Assembly: GCF_000208745.1 (NCBI RefSeq)
Contig: NC_030850.1
Span: 8,389,764 to 8,453,763, forward strand
Length of the DNA stretch: 64,000 nucleotides
Direction of reading: 5' to 3'
From: Theobroma cacao
Lineage: Eukaryota > Streptophyta > Magnoliopsida > Malvales > Malvaceae
Shown: positions 14,131 to 26,300 of the stretch, piece by piece
Position numbering within the stretch: position 1 is the stretch's first letter
Layout: the number at the start of each line of letters is the position of its first letter
Notes under the pieces: generated by a model
Told to the model about the DNA's origin: nothing
Database searches by the model: none
Seen by the model: only the letters and a program-made list of their open reading frames with translations
Made by a program: the position numbers and the translations under genes

Positions 14131-16300
14131 TAATCATCCAAAACTAATAAAAAATATAAAAATCAAAAATCAAATATAATATGAAAATTAGTTAATAAAA
14201 TTGAAACACCAATTTTTTTTTAAATTATAAATACTTTAAAATAATTATTTTTGATTTATTATTAACATTATTATTTATAATTTTTTTAATTTAAATTTAT
14301 TCTTTCTTATTATTATTATCATTATTTACAAAATTTGTATACTAAATATACTTAATCTGTAGTATTACAATTCCAAACAGAAACAGATGATATATTTGAT
14401 ATAAAGTGTTATAGTATCAAGCATAATGCTTAATATCCTTGATCTATGTTAATACAGTTCAAATCATTATGCTTGATATCTTTTATCTGAGGTGCTACAA
14501 TTTCAATTATAATGCTTGATATCCTTGATTTGTCGTGATATCTACTTAATATCCACTGTTTAATTATATATTTGATTTGTAATATTATAATTCCAAGCAT
14601 AATGTCCCACGTCCTTCATCTTAGGTCCTATGGTACCAAGCATGATAGATTATATCCTTGCTATGTTGTGATATCTACTTAATATCCACTAAATATCCTT
14701 TATATGTAATACTACATTTCTAAATATACTATATGATATCTTTGATATACAGTGTTATAATACCAAGTATAAAAAGCTCAAGAAATGAAAAGACAATTAA
14801 AATATGAAACAAAATAACAACAAACATTATAATCATATCAAAATAATAAAATAAATAAAATATAAAATATAATATGAAGTTTTATTAATAAAATTAAAAC
14901 ACCCATAAATTTTTTTAACAAATTATCCATACTTTAAAATAATTATCTTTGATTTTCAATTCCTATTATTATTTATAACTTTTTAAAAATTATAATTATT
15001 CTTTCTTACTATTATTATCATTATTTACAATATTTTTCTACTAAATATCCTTAATCTATAGTGCTACAATTCCAAGCATAATAAATGATATATTTGATAT
15101 AAGGTGTTAGGTACAAAGCATAATGTTTGATATCAAGCACTTCCAAGCTTGATGCATGATATTATTGATTTGGGTCTTGTGGCGTCAAGCATAATGCTTG
15201 ATATCCTTGATATGGGTATTACAATTCCAAGCATAATAGATTATATTTTTTATACTACTTAATTATATCATTGATTTGTAATACTGTGATTCCAAGCATA
15301 ATGTCTAATATTCTTAATTTGGGGTCTTATGATACAAAGCATAATGGTTGATATCCTTTATCTGAAGTATAATAAATGATATAATTAATATTGCTTAATT
15401 ATATCCTGTACGCCCAAAGCCTAAGAAATGAAGAGATAATTAAAAAATAACAAATATTATAATCATCCCAAAATAATAAAAATTAAAAAATAAATATAAA
15501 AATTTGTTAATAAAATTGAAACACTAAGAATTTTTTTAAAAAAATTATCAATAATTTAAGATAATCATCTTTGATTTATTGTTACCATTATTATTTATAA
15601 TTTTTTAAATTTAAAATTATTCTTTCTTACTGTTATTGTCATTATTTACAAGATTTTTCTATTAAATATCCTTGATCTGTAGTGTTATAATTCCAAACAT
15701 AATAGATGATATCATTGATATAGGGTGTTACGATACCAAGCATAATGCTTGATATCTTTGATCTATTATGATACAGTTCAAATAAAAATAATTATACTTG
15801 ATATCCTTGATCTGTAGTGTTAAGCTTCCAAGTCTAATACTTGATTTTTTTATCCAGTGTCTTATCGTACTGAGCATAATGCTTGATATCCTTGATCTGG
15901 GGTACTACAGTTCTAAATATAATAGATGATATCCTTGATATTACTTAATTATATCCATGATTTGTATTGCTATATTTTCAAACATAATGCTTAATATAAT
16001 TGATTTGAGGTGCTACAGTGCCAATTATAACTCTTGATATCCTTGATATGTCATGATATTTATTAAATATTCTTCATGTATAGTGTTACAATTTTAAGCA
16101 TAATAGATGATATCCTTAATATAGGGTGTTATGATACCAAATATAATGCTTGATATCTTTCATTAATTGTGATACAATTCAAATAATTATATTTGTTATC
16201 CTTAATATGTAGTGCTATGTGATTTAAAAAAAAAAATTGTAGTGCTATGCTTTAAAGTATAATATTTGATATGTTTGATAAAAATCATACATCAACTACT
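14130..16300. repeat. higher-order satellite-like array (three ~630-840 bp units)
   Basis: Three long units begin at about 14130, 14820 and 15450. Each starts with a related non-repetitive block (a word like CAAACATTATAATCAT, then AT-rich sequence, then TTATTATCATTATTTACA). Each then continues with many copies of a short motif of the type AAGCATAATGCTTGATATCC...TGATCTGTAGTGCTACA at variable 40-70 bp spacing. The core AAGCATAATGCTT is nearly palindromic. No coding potential is visible. It is probably the body of a rolling-circle element (see 16381-16407) or a local satellite. Confidence 0.8.
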
Positions 16301-16380
16301 TTATCATATATTTGAATGTGTACAAAATCTATATTAGATTATAACAAGTTCGAACTATCACAACATGTAGTTTTGTATCT

Positions 16381-16407
16381 GTGTGCAACACACGGGTACA
16401 TTTCTAG
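16381..16407 (+). mobile_element. Helitron-like 3' terminus (hairpin plus CTAG)
   Basis: A hairpin GTGTG-CAA-CACAC (16381-16393) is followed by GGGTACATTT and CTAG (16404-16407), then a T. A GC-rich hairpin about 10 bp before a terminal CTRR, inserted before T, is the hallmark of Helitron 3' ends. The upstream satellite-like array would be internal to the element. I could not find a convincing 5' TC terminus, so the full element is not delimited. Confidence 0.45.
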
Positions 16408-17329
16408 TGTCTTAATAGAATAACATCTAACTCATCAAATCTCTTATTAAGATGAAATCCATTACATCACACTTGCAGTTTCTTCTACATTTTCCCTCTT
16501 TTGAATTTTGGACCTTTCCCAAATTTCTTATTCTCCTTTATTTTTTATTTTTTAAATATCTTCAAATAAAAATAATATAATGACCCTAGAAAGAACATTA
16601 TTAAACATATACATTTAAACAATGAATTATTTAAAAAAATAAAAAAAAAATTCAAATTCAATTGGAAAAAACAAAAAGAAAGAGGAACAAGGAAGAATAA
16701 TATAGTTATTAAAAGAGAGAAAGAAGTAAAATGAAAATTTGAATTTCTTCTATTATTCATATTTGTTTTGTCATGCTTCATTTTCACTTTTTATGTTTCC
16801 GTTCTTTTAGATAATTAAAAAAAATATAATTTAGAAAAACTTTTAAAAAGTAGCTAATGATAAAGTTTGATGAACAAATTTGCATCTTTCAAAATAAAAA
16901 TGAACATATATTTAGAGCTTTATATGAATTTTTTTTAGAAATGTTTTCGACATTTTTCTTTATTAGTTTCTTTTGTTTTCTTTAAATATTTTCAAAGAAA
17001 TACTTTCAAAAAAATTATGATTTAAATTTATGTTTAAAAACATGTTTACAAGCACACATATTTGATCTAGATATTTGAATTTTTAATTTGACTAAAATGT
17101 TTTAGATTTTTGGTAAAAGAAAGAAAGGGAAAAAGGAGGAAGAAAAGGAGAATAAAATAATAAAAGTATGAAACTTTTTTTATCATTATATATTTTTCTT
17201 TATTTTTCTTTTCCTTATTTATTTTTTCTTAAATATTTTCTTTGAAAATTTTCTAATCTAAAATAATTTGTACAAAAATCATCAAATATAAAAATTCAAT
17301 TTATATATTAAAAATGAACATATATCAGT

Positions 17330-19880
17330 GCATACAAAAAATATATCTATTTTAATAAAATAAATTACAGCAATAATATTTTAAATCTATATGATGAAAC
17401 TTAGTTCCACGACTTCACTTGAATAATCAACTAGTTTCTAAAAATAAAAATCCTATAGTTACTGTAAGGCTCTTAAATTATAGGTTAGAATTATACTTTT
17501 ATAATTTATTTATGATTTATTAATAAAATAACGGTTAAAATACAGATTATGTCTTTTAATTTACCAAATTATGGATTTATAAGTTATTTTGAGAAAAAGT
17601 AAGTAGATTAATATCTTAACTACGGTTAAAATATGAAAATATCTCAAGTTACTAAAAAAAAAGAATATGGTTAATATCTTAAGTACCATTAAAGAATGAA
17701 GATATTTCAAGTTACCTTTTTTTTGTATTTAAGATATTAATCAAGTTATTTTTTTCGTAAAAAAAAGTTCAGTTAAAGTATAGAAATATTTCAAGTTATT
17801 TTGAAATAATAACTTAAAAAATATCTTAAGTAAGGTTAAAATACGAAGACATCTTAAATTATTTATAATTTAAAATGCTTCGTATCAAAATAATCAAATA
17901 TAAAAAATTTCAATTTATATTTTTAAAAATAAAAAATGAACATATATTAGTGCATAAGAAAAAAATAGATCTATTAAAAAATTAAAGTATACAAATAATC
18001 TTTAAATTTATTTGATGAAATTTAACCCCGCAAAGATGCATAGGTCATTCGTTCGTTTCTGAATAAAAATCATATGGTTACTATAAGACTCTTGACTTAT
18101 ATTTTACAATTATATTTTTGATATTTATAATTTATTTATGATTTATCAATAAAAATAATGGTTAAAGTAGGGGTGACTCAATAACGTCAAAATCTTAAAG
18201 TAAAATATTCAAATGAATCCTTTATTGAAATTAAGAAATTTTTTTAAGCTTTAAATAATCAAATTTATATTTTTGATTTGACATATTCAAATATTTATTA
18301 AGAAGTATAAAAAATATTTAGCTACTATAATTATTTTATATTTTTTAAATGATCAATATAAAATCAACAATCAAAATTTTTAATTCAAATAAATTAACTA
18401 TCATATAAAATAGATACAATATAATAATATAATATAAACTCTAAATTAAAATAAAAAAATCTATTAAAATTAAAATAATAGTATCTAATTGTTGAATGTT
18501 TATTATAAATAGTAAATGAAGCTAACGATTTTATAAATATAATAGTATAACAAACTTCATGCATATTTTTTGAAGGAAAATTAAAGTTGAAAGCAAAAAA
18601 TAGTTAATGAGGGAAGATGAATTCAACCGTGAATATTATAAATTGAAAGAAAAGATAATTAGTTTTATATATAGGAAATAAAATAGTTGTTGAAAATCAT
18701 TAAATACATCTTACCGTTAGTTGATTGAAAATAAAAGAAATATGTGAGAAAAAAATAATTATTGAAAATCATTAAATACATATTATTGTTAATTGATTGA
18801 AAATAGAAAAAATAGTTGATAATTAATAGTATTGTAAGAATTGGAAAGCGATAAAAAATTGAGTTTATTAAGTACATAATTGGAGAAGTACGAAAATATG
18901 TCATTTAATTAATTATTTTTTATTTTTACATATTTTTAATAAAAATGAAATAATTAGTTCAGAATTAATAAGAATGTAGAAGTGAGAAAAACTAAATATT
19001 TATTAGATACAAAAGCATAGGTAAATAATTTATTAATTATCTTAATTTTTATATATTTTTAATATAATTAATTATATTATTATAAAAATATAGAGTCTAT
19101 CTAAATTTAAGACCTAAAGCTTTTGGTTAGGTGGCTTTACCCAATGACTGACCCTGAGTTAAAGTATTGAGTAGGTCTTGTAGTTTACTAAATTATGAAT
19201 TTATTAAGTTATTTTATAAAAAGTAAGTTGATTAATATCTTAAGTACGAAGTTACTTAAAAAACATTTGGTTAAAATTTAAAGAATTAAGATATTTCAAG
19301 TTTTTTTTTGTATTTAAAATATTAATTAGGTAACTTTTTTAGTACAAAAAATTAGATTAAAGTACGAAAATATTTCATATTACTTTGGAAAAGGAAACTT
19401 AATAAATATTCTAAGTAGGGTTAAAGTACGGAAATATCTTAATTATTTGTAATTTAAAATAATTTATATAAAATTTTCTCAATTTATACTTAAAAAAAAA
19501 TAGCATATTAATGCATGCAAAAAAGTAAATTTTTTAAAAATTAATTACAACAATAATATTCTAAATTTATTTGATGAAATTTAACCTCACAACATTGCAC
19601 AGGTAATTCGTTAGTTTTTTAATAAAAATCCTATAGTTATGTAATGCTCTTGAATTATGGTTTACAATTATATTTTTGATACTTAAAATTTATTTACAAT
19701 TTATCACTAAAAATAACAATTAAAGTACGGATTAGATCTATTAAATTACTTTTTTATAGAAAGTAAGTTGGTTAATATCTTAGAAAAATACAGTCAAAGA
19801 ATAAAAATATTTAAAGTTATTTTCTCAATGATTAGGATATTAAATAAATACGAAAATTTTCAAGTTACTTAAAATAGGTT
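17330..19880. repeat. dispersed repeat family in several local copies, with eroded Helitron-like signatures
   Basis: Related blocks occur at about 17390-17860, 17870-18179 and 19158-19880. Shared words include TAAAAATCCTATAGTTA, TTAATATCTTAAGTACGGTT and GAAAATATCTCAAGTTAC. Each copy has a segment of the form A-C-CCGCAAAGATGCATAGGT-ATTCG (around 17404-17434, 18023-18055 and 19583-19615) that resembles a decayed Helitron 3' hairpin and end. The middle copy is split by the insertion at 18180-19157. No coding capacity. Confidence 0.6.
18180..19157. mobile_element. 978-bp non-coding insertion with perfect 9-bp target duplication
   Basis: GTTAAAGTA is present at 18171-18179 and again at 19158-19166, and the repeat-family sequence resumes in register after the second copy. 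The inserted block begins GGGGTGACTCAATAA and ends CCAATGACTGACCCTGA. The reverse complement of the end (TCAGGGTCAGTCATTGG) is partly similar to the start, giving weak terminal inverted repeats. A 9-bp duplication suits the Mutator-like superfamily. No transposase is visible, so the element is non-autonomous. Confidence 0.6.
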
Positions 19881-19962
19881 TATTTTTTTTGAAAGGTAAA
19901 AATTAAGTATTCTTGAAAATAAATAAAAAAATGAAATTAAAAAAGTTACAAAACAAAAAGAA

Positions 19963-20362
19963 TGACGTGGCTTTTTTGAGAAATGAATTGACGTGGCATT
20001 TTTATTTGGTCCAAAGGGGTTGACGTGGCTGTTGTAAGTAGGCATTGCCGCTCATTTCGCGTTCGGGGAAGAAGGGGAAAAACTTTATTGATGTTTGAGT
20101 CACTGGCGTCTGGTGAATTAAAATTAACAATGGTGAGATTTTTATTTTTGGAGAAATGGCGCCAACATTTTTCTAAAGTGGGTGTTCCCGCCCATCCGGT
20201 TTCCTTTCTTTTATTTACATTAATGTTCTTTCTCTTTCGCTCTTTGCCTTAAGCTAAAAATTGTCGTCAGTGAATGAAACCAAACAACAAGGTGAAGCAG
20301 AGAGAGAGAGAGAGAGAGAGAGCTAAGATTGGAAGATCCCTCAATCAGATTCTCACCATATT
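19963..20362 (+). promoter_or_regulatory. MET1 promoter/leader: ACGTGGC triplet, E2F-like cores, GA repeat
   Basis: TGACGTGGC occurs three times (19963-19971, 19989-19997, 20021-20029). ACGTGGC is the core of plant ABRE/bZIP sites. Further down are three E2F-like cores: TTTCGCG (20055-20061), the palindrome TGGCGCCA (20157-20164) and TTCCCGCC (20185-20192). E2F/RBR control of plant MET1 in dividing cells is known, so these fit the gene. A GA dinucleotide run (20299-20322) lies in the probable 5' leader. None of the sites has been tested here. Confidence 0.5.
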
Positions 20363-23300
20363 ATGGGATCTGTGGCTCTTTTGGATTCTAATTCTTCTTC
20401 AGGTTTTTTTTTTTTAAATTCTTTCCTTATTTTTCCTTTTCAAATTGAATTATTATTATTTTTATATATTAATTTCCGAATGTTAAGTTTTGATTTGGTG
20501 CTGGTAGACCTATCCTTAATGTGATTTTTGGCAAGAAAAGAAAAAAAGGAAGGTAGCTGGGCCCCATATAAATATTTATGAATTTTATTATATTAAGTAA
20601 TTTTTTCCTGTAAAAGGGAGAATAAAATTGTGCATTTACGGCTTGAAATAGGTCATCCAATCTATATAGGTTAAGCCGACCAGATGATGATAGATTGTTT
20701 TCATTTCATTTTCTAAAGAAATCCATTTTATTTTGTAATTTCCATTGCAAACGCAAAGGTTAGAGCTTGACTGTGATTCTCGATATTTTTGTTGTTGAAT
20801 GCAACGCCTTGTAGAATATGGGTTCTTTTTAATTTGCTATTCTTCAATGATTCTCTTGTTTGTGCATGCCTTAACTCCCTTGTACTTGAACCTTCATGCA
20901 TTTGTTTTTCCTTTTGATGTATAGGAGTGTTTTTTTTCTTGAGGTTTAAGTAAGTGATTAATATTATTTCTTACAACCTAATAAACTTGACGTGGGTATA
21001 AAAGTCGTGTCAATAGTCTTAAATTTTATTTTTTCAGAGAGCTCTAGGAAAATCATATAAGGTTTCGCTTGGTTTTTGCTTTTGTGACTTGTTCTGTCAT
21101 TTGCTTTTGCTTCTTGCTTCTGAAACCACAAGGTAAAGAGCCAAATAGCAACAACAATAATCAATGGAAGTTGTTTATCCTTTTTTTTTTGGCAGATTTG
21201 ATTTTTAGGGTCTTTTTTTGTTTGTTTTGTTTACATCTTAAACCTTTGGTTTCATAAACTTAAAATTCATTCAGCAATTATAAATTTTAATTTTCATTTG
21301 TATTTCCGTGTTTGTTTACACAAAATATTCAAGTGACATTCAATAGGAATGTTTTCCACTTGCTAACATTCGTCCTCCCTTGATGTTAACCTTTGATCCT
21401 TGATATCTTAGCAATGAAGATTGTTAGACTACATGCATGCATTTGAGCATTTGGCTCATTGGTTGGTGCATTATCCTCCTGTCTAGAGAGCAGGGTTCGA
21501 ATCCCCCTTCTCCCAATTAAAAAAAAAAAAGATTGTTAGACTACGTGCATGAGTCGTTTTTCTTGTTAGGAAACAAGTTAAATGCATATGTTTACAAAAT
21601 ATGGATTACTTAATTCTTATGTTTGATATACTAGATGCTCTCTTGTTTGCTTTGCCATTTGAGATTGCTGGATTGTGCTTGCATATGTTCTTATGTTTAT
21701 TTGTTTTTATTTTTATTCATAATTATTCATAACAAAGGTGGCAATGATGGTGGTGGGGTGTTATTGCATAACAAGGATGTACCAAGAGGCTTTGTTGTGT
21801 TCATACTATGCTCATCTGTCTATATTTTTGTTTGTGTTGGTTATTTAAGCTGCTTAGGAATTGCCTTGATATCTATTAAACTCAAGTTAACAAGATTTTT
21901 GCCTTTGTGCATTAGGTATGAAGAAGAATAGGAAAGGTAAACAGAGATCTGCGATCCCTCCTACCAAGAAAGAGATAGAAGCTGATCAAAAAGGTAAAAG
22001 GCGTAATGTTCCTCAGGAAAATAGCGAGCCAGCTGGTTCTTTAAAAAGGCCAAAGCGAGCTGCAGCCTGTACAGATTTTAAGGAGAAGTCTGTACGCATA
22101 TCTGAAAAATCCTCAATTATTGAAACAAAAAAGGATATGTTAGCAGACGATGAAATTGTAGCTGTAGGGCTGACTTCTGAAAAAGATGATGGTCGGCCTA
22201 ATAGGAGGCTCAATGACTTTGTATTGCATGATTCATCAGGTCTTCCACATCCACTTGAGATGTTGGAAGTCCATGACATGTTCATAACTGGTTTGATATT
22301 ACCCCTTGAAGAAAGCTCGGACAAGGTCAAGGAAAAGGAGAAGAGTTTTAGATGTGAAGGATTTGGACGTGTTGAGTCTTGGGCCATATCTGGTTATGAA
22401 GATGGTTGTCCAGTGATATGGCTTTCAACTGATGTTGCTGATTACAGCTGTTGTAAGCCTGCAAGCAGCTATAAGAAATTTTACGAGCATTTCTTTGAAA
22501 AAGCTCGTGCTTGCGTAGAGGTTTATAAAAAACTTTCAAAGTCTTCTGGTGGGAATCCTGACTTAAGTCTTGACGAGTTGCTTGCTGGGGTTGTTCGATC
22601 GATGACTGGTAGCAAGTGCTTCTCAGGTGGGGCATCAATTAAGGATTTTGTCATTTCCCAGGGAGAATTTATTTATAACCAACTGATAGGTTTAGATGAG
22701 ACATCAAAGAAGAACGACCAGGTATTTGCAGGTTTGCCTGTTCTTGCTGCCCTTAGAGATGAGAGTCAAAAGCGTGAAAATATAGGGCACGAAAGAGCAG
22801 CATTTTTGGGTGGAACTCTGACTATTGGTAAAATATTTGGAGAGGGAGACAGCAAACTGGATCAGTCAAATTCATCTGCTTTTGCTGCTGAGGAAGATGA
22901 GGATGCAAAGTTCGCAAGAGTGTTGCAAGAGGAAGAATACTGGAAATCCATGAAACAGAAGAAAAATCAAGGTTCAGCCTCCATGTCAAACAAATTTTAC
23001 ATCAAAATCAATGAAGATGAGATCGCTAATGATTATCCTCTCCCGGCATACTACAAGACTTCCAATGAAGAAACCGACGAGCTTGTAGTTTTTGACAATG
23101 ACTTTGATGTTTGTGATCCTGAGGATCTCCCAAGAAGCATGCTCCACAACTGGTCATTTTACAATTCAGACTCAAGGTTGATTTCACTGGAGCTTCTTCC
23201 AATGAAACCATGTGCTGACATTGATGTTACCATCTTTGGGTCTGGGGTTATGACTGCTGATGATGGAAGTGGATTCTGTCTTGATAATGATCCTAGTCAT

Positions 23301-26300
23301 TCTACTTCAGGTTCTTCAACTGCACTGAATGTTGATGGGATTCCGATTTATTTGAGTGCAATAAAGGAATGGATGATTGAATTTGGATCCTCAATGATTT
23401 TCATATCAGTGAGGACAGATATGGCCTGGTATTGTCTCTCATGTTTTTACATTAGGGTTCACCAGCTGCTATAACCTTTTCCTATCCAATGTTAGATGTC
23501 AAATGCGCCAAGGAAAATCACTGTAAAGTATTATGTATAACTTAGTTAAAGAACTGGAATTATGAGCAGTGAAGTGAGAAATAAAGCATATTTACTTGAA
23601 ATTGTCTATTAATATGGAAAACAATCTGCTTTTCATTAAATTAGTTTCTAATCATGGTGAGCTCTTATTTTCTTTCCATTTTCCAGGTATAGACTTGGCA
23701 AACCATCAAAGCAATATCTTCCTTGGTATGAACCGGTACTCAAAACTGCAAGACTCGCAATAAGCATTATTACATTGTTAAAGGAGCAAAGCCGAATATC
23801 TCGCCTCTCTTTCAATGATGTCATCAGAAGAGTGTCTGAGTTCAAGAAGGATAATTGTGCTTTCTTATCTTCTGATCCAGCAGCTGTTGAGAGGTACATT
23901 GTTGTTCATGGACAGATAATTCTACAACTCTTTGCAGTGTTTCCTGATGAGAATATTAAGAAGTGTGCATTTGTGGCTGGGCTTACTACAAAAATGGAGG
24001 AGAGACACCATACAAAATGGTTAGTGAAGAAGAAGAAAGTTGTGCACAATAGTGAACCAAATTTGAATCCGCGAGCAGCCATGGTACCTGTAGCATCTAA
24101 GAGAAAGGTTATGCAGGCAACCACAACAAGGCTAATCAACAGAATTTGGGGGGAGTACTATTCAAATTACTTGCCAGAAGAGTCAAAGGAGGAAACTGGT
24201 TCTGTGGAGAAAGAAGAGGAAGATGAAAATGAGGAACAGGAGGAAAATGAAGATGACGATGCTGAAGAAGATAAATCAATATTAAAGGAGACACAGAAGT
24301 CTCCTTCAGTATCAAGGCGATCCAGACGATGTTCCACCAAGGAGGAAATAAGATGGGATGGAGAGCCTGTAAGCAAAACGAGCTCTGATGAGCCTCTTTA
24401 TAAGCAAGCCATTATTTATGGAGAGGTAATTGTTGTTGGAAGTGCTGTTCTTGTTGAAGTTGATTCATATGAACTTCCCGCTATCTATTTTGTGGAATAC
24501 ATGTTTGAATCATCGGAGGGAAGCAAAATGTTTCATGGACGGATGATGCAGAGAGGATCTGAAACTGTACTGGGTAATGCTGCTAATGAGAGAGAGGTGT
24601 TTCTAACAAATGATTGTGGGGATTTTGAATTGGAGGATGTGAAACAGACTGTTGCTGTGGATATTTGGTTAGTTCCTTGGGGATATCAGCACCGGAAAGA
24701 TAATGCCAACATGGCCAAATCTGATAAAACAAAAGCAGAAGAGCGGAAGAGAAAAGGATTGCCAATGGAGTATTATTGCAAAAGCTTGTATTGCCCTGAT
24801 AGGGGAGCTTTCTTTAGGCTTCCCTTTGATAGTTTGGGTTTGGGTTCTGGTTTCTGTTACTCTTGCAAAGTTAAGGATGCTGGAAAGGACAAAGAAATGT
24901 TTAAAGTGAATTCATTAAAGACAGGCTTTGTGTACAGGGGAATTGAGTACTCTGTCCATGATTATGTCTATGTAAGCCCCCATCAATTTGCACTAGAAAG
25001 GGCTGAGAATGAAAACTTTAAGGGTGGGAGGAATATAGGCTTGAAGCCTTATGTTGTGTGCCAAGTGCTGGAGATCATTGTACTAAAAGAACTGGAAAAA
25101 GCTGGAAAGGAGTCCACCCAGATTAAAGTCAGGAGATTTTTCAGGCCAGAGGACATTTCAGCTGAGAAAGCTTACTCTTCTGATATTCGAGAGGTAGAAG
25201 CTAACCTTAAAATGTGATGACTTTTAGTTTGAACTTCATATTACCACACTTTCTGTTTACACATTCAAAATTTTCTTTTTCCCATGGATATTTCATAAAT
25301 TAATATGGCCATCATTTTCAGGTCTATTATAGTGAAGAAACACATATGTTGTCTGTTGAGGCAATAGAAGGGAAATGTGAAGTCAGAAAGAGGAATGACC
25401 TTCCTGAAGCTAGTGCTCCAGCAATCTTTCATGATATCTTTTTTTGTGATCGCATATATGATCCTTCCAAAGGTTCCCTCAAGCAGGTAAGTGGCTTTTT
25501 CTTCCTTCTGTTGTATACTTTAAGAATGTAACTTCTGCAATTATTTTCATGGAAAACATTGATTGCATGTGAAAAAGAGTTATACAATCGGAGGATAAAT
25601 TTATTTCACTAAACTCCAAACCCCCCCCCCCCCCCCCCCACCCCCTCTGTCTCTCTCTTATATTTCTTGATTTATGTTTTTTTTCTTTTTGTTAGTTTAG
25701 AAATGAACATATNTTCTCTGTGAGCAGTTACCCACTCAGATCAAACTAAGGTACTCCACTGGCATTGTGGATAATGACATTGCATATCAAAAGAAAAAGG
25801 GAAAGAGTAAAGAGGGGGAGAATGAGTCTGAAGTTAAGAAACAAGGAGAAGCAGCTCAGGAGAATCGCTTGGCTACATTAGACATATTTGCAGGTTGTGG
25901 TGGCCTGTCAGAGGGGTTGCATCAATCTGGTATCTGTCTACCTTGTGCTCATTTCATCAACCTTAATGTGTTTGGCCATATTCATTTCTAAAGCACTATA
26001 TGTTCAACCGTTTTTTGTTTTTACTGATGTAGGTGCATCATTAACTAAATGGGCAATCGAATATGAAGAGCCTGCTGGAGATGCATTTAAACTCAATCAT
26101 CCTGGGTCTTTGGTGTTTATTAATAACTGTAATGTGATTCTTAGGTGAATATGACAAGTTGGCTCTCCTCTCTTCCTCTTACACTTCCTTTTTATAGTGC
26201 TAATAACTCATAAACTAGTTATGATGCAGGGCTATTATGGAGAAGTGTGGGGATGCAGATGACTGTATCTCCACTTCTGAGGCAGCTGAGTTAGCTGGAT

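Noticed and set aside
20025..20252. Open frame of 75 codons starting in the ACGTGGC region
   Set aside because: It lies in the MET1 promoter, contains the E2F-like sites, and shows no protein signature.
21452..21510. Possible tRNA gene (A and B boxes)
   Set aside because: No acceptor stem and no complete cloverleaf. The A tail and target duplication show it is a SINE.
24167..24376. Ser-rich reverse-strand frame opposite MET1 exon 3
   Set aside because: It is the antisense shadow of the Glu/Asp-rich linker of MET1.
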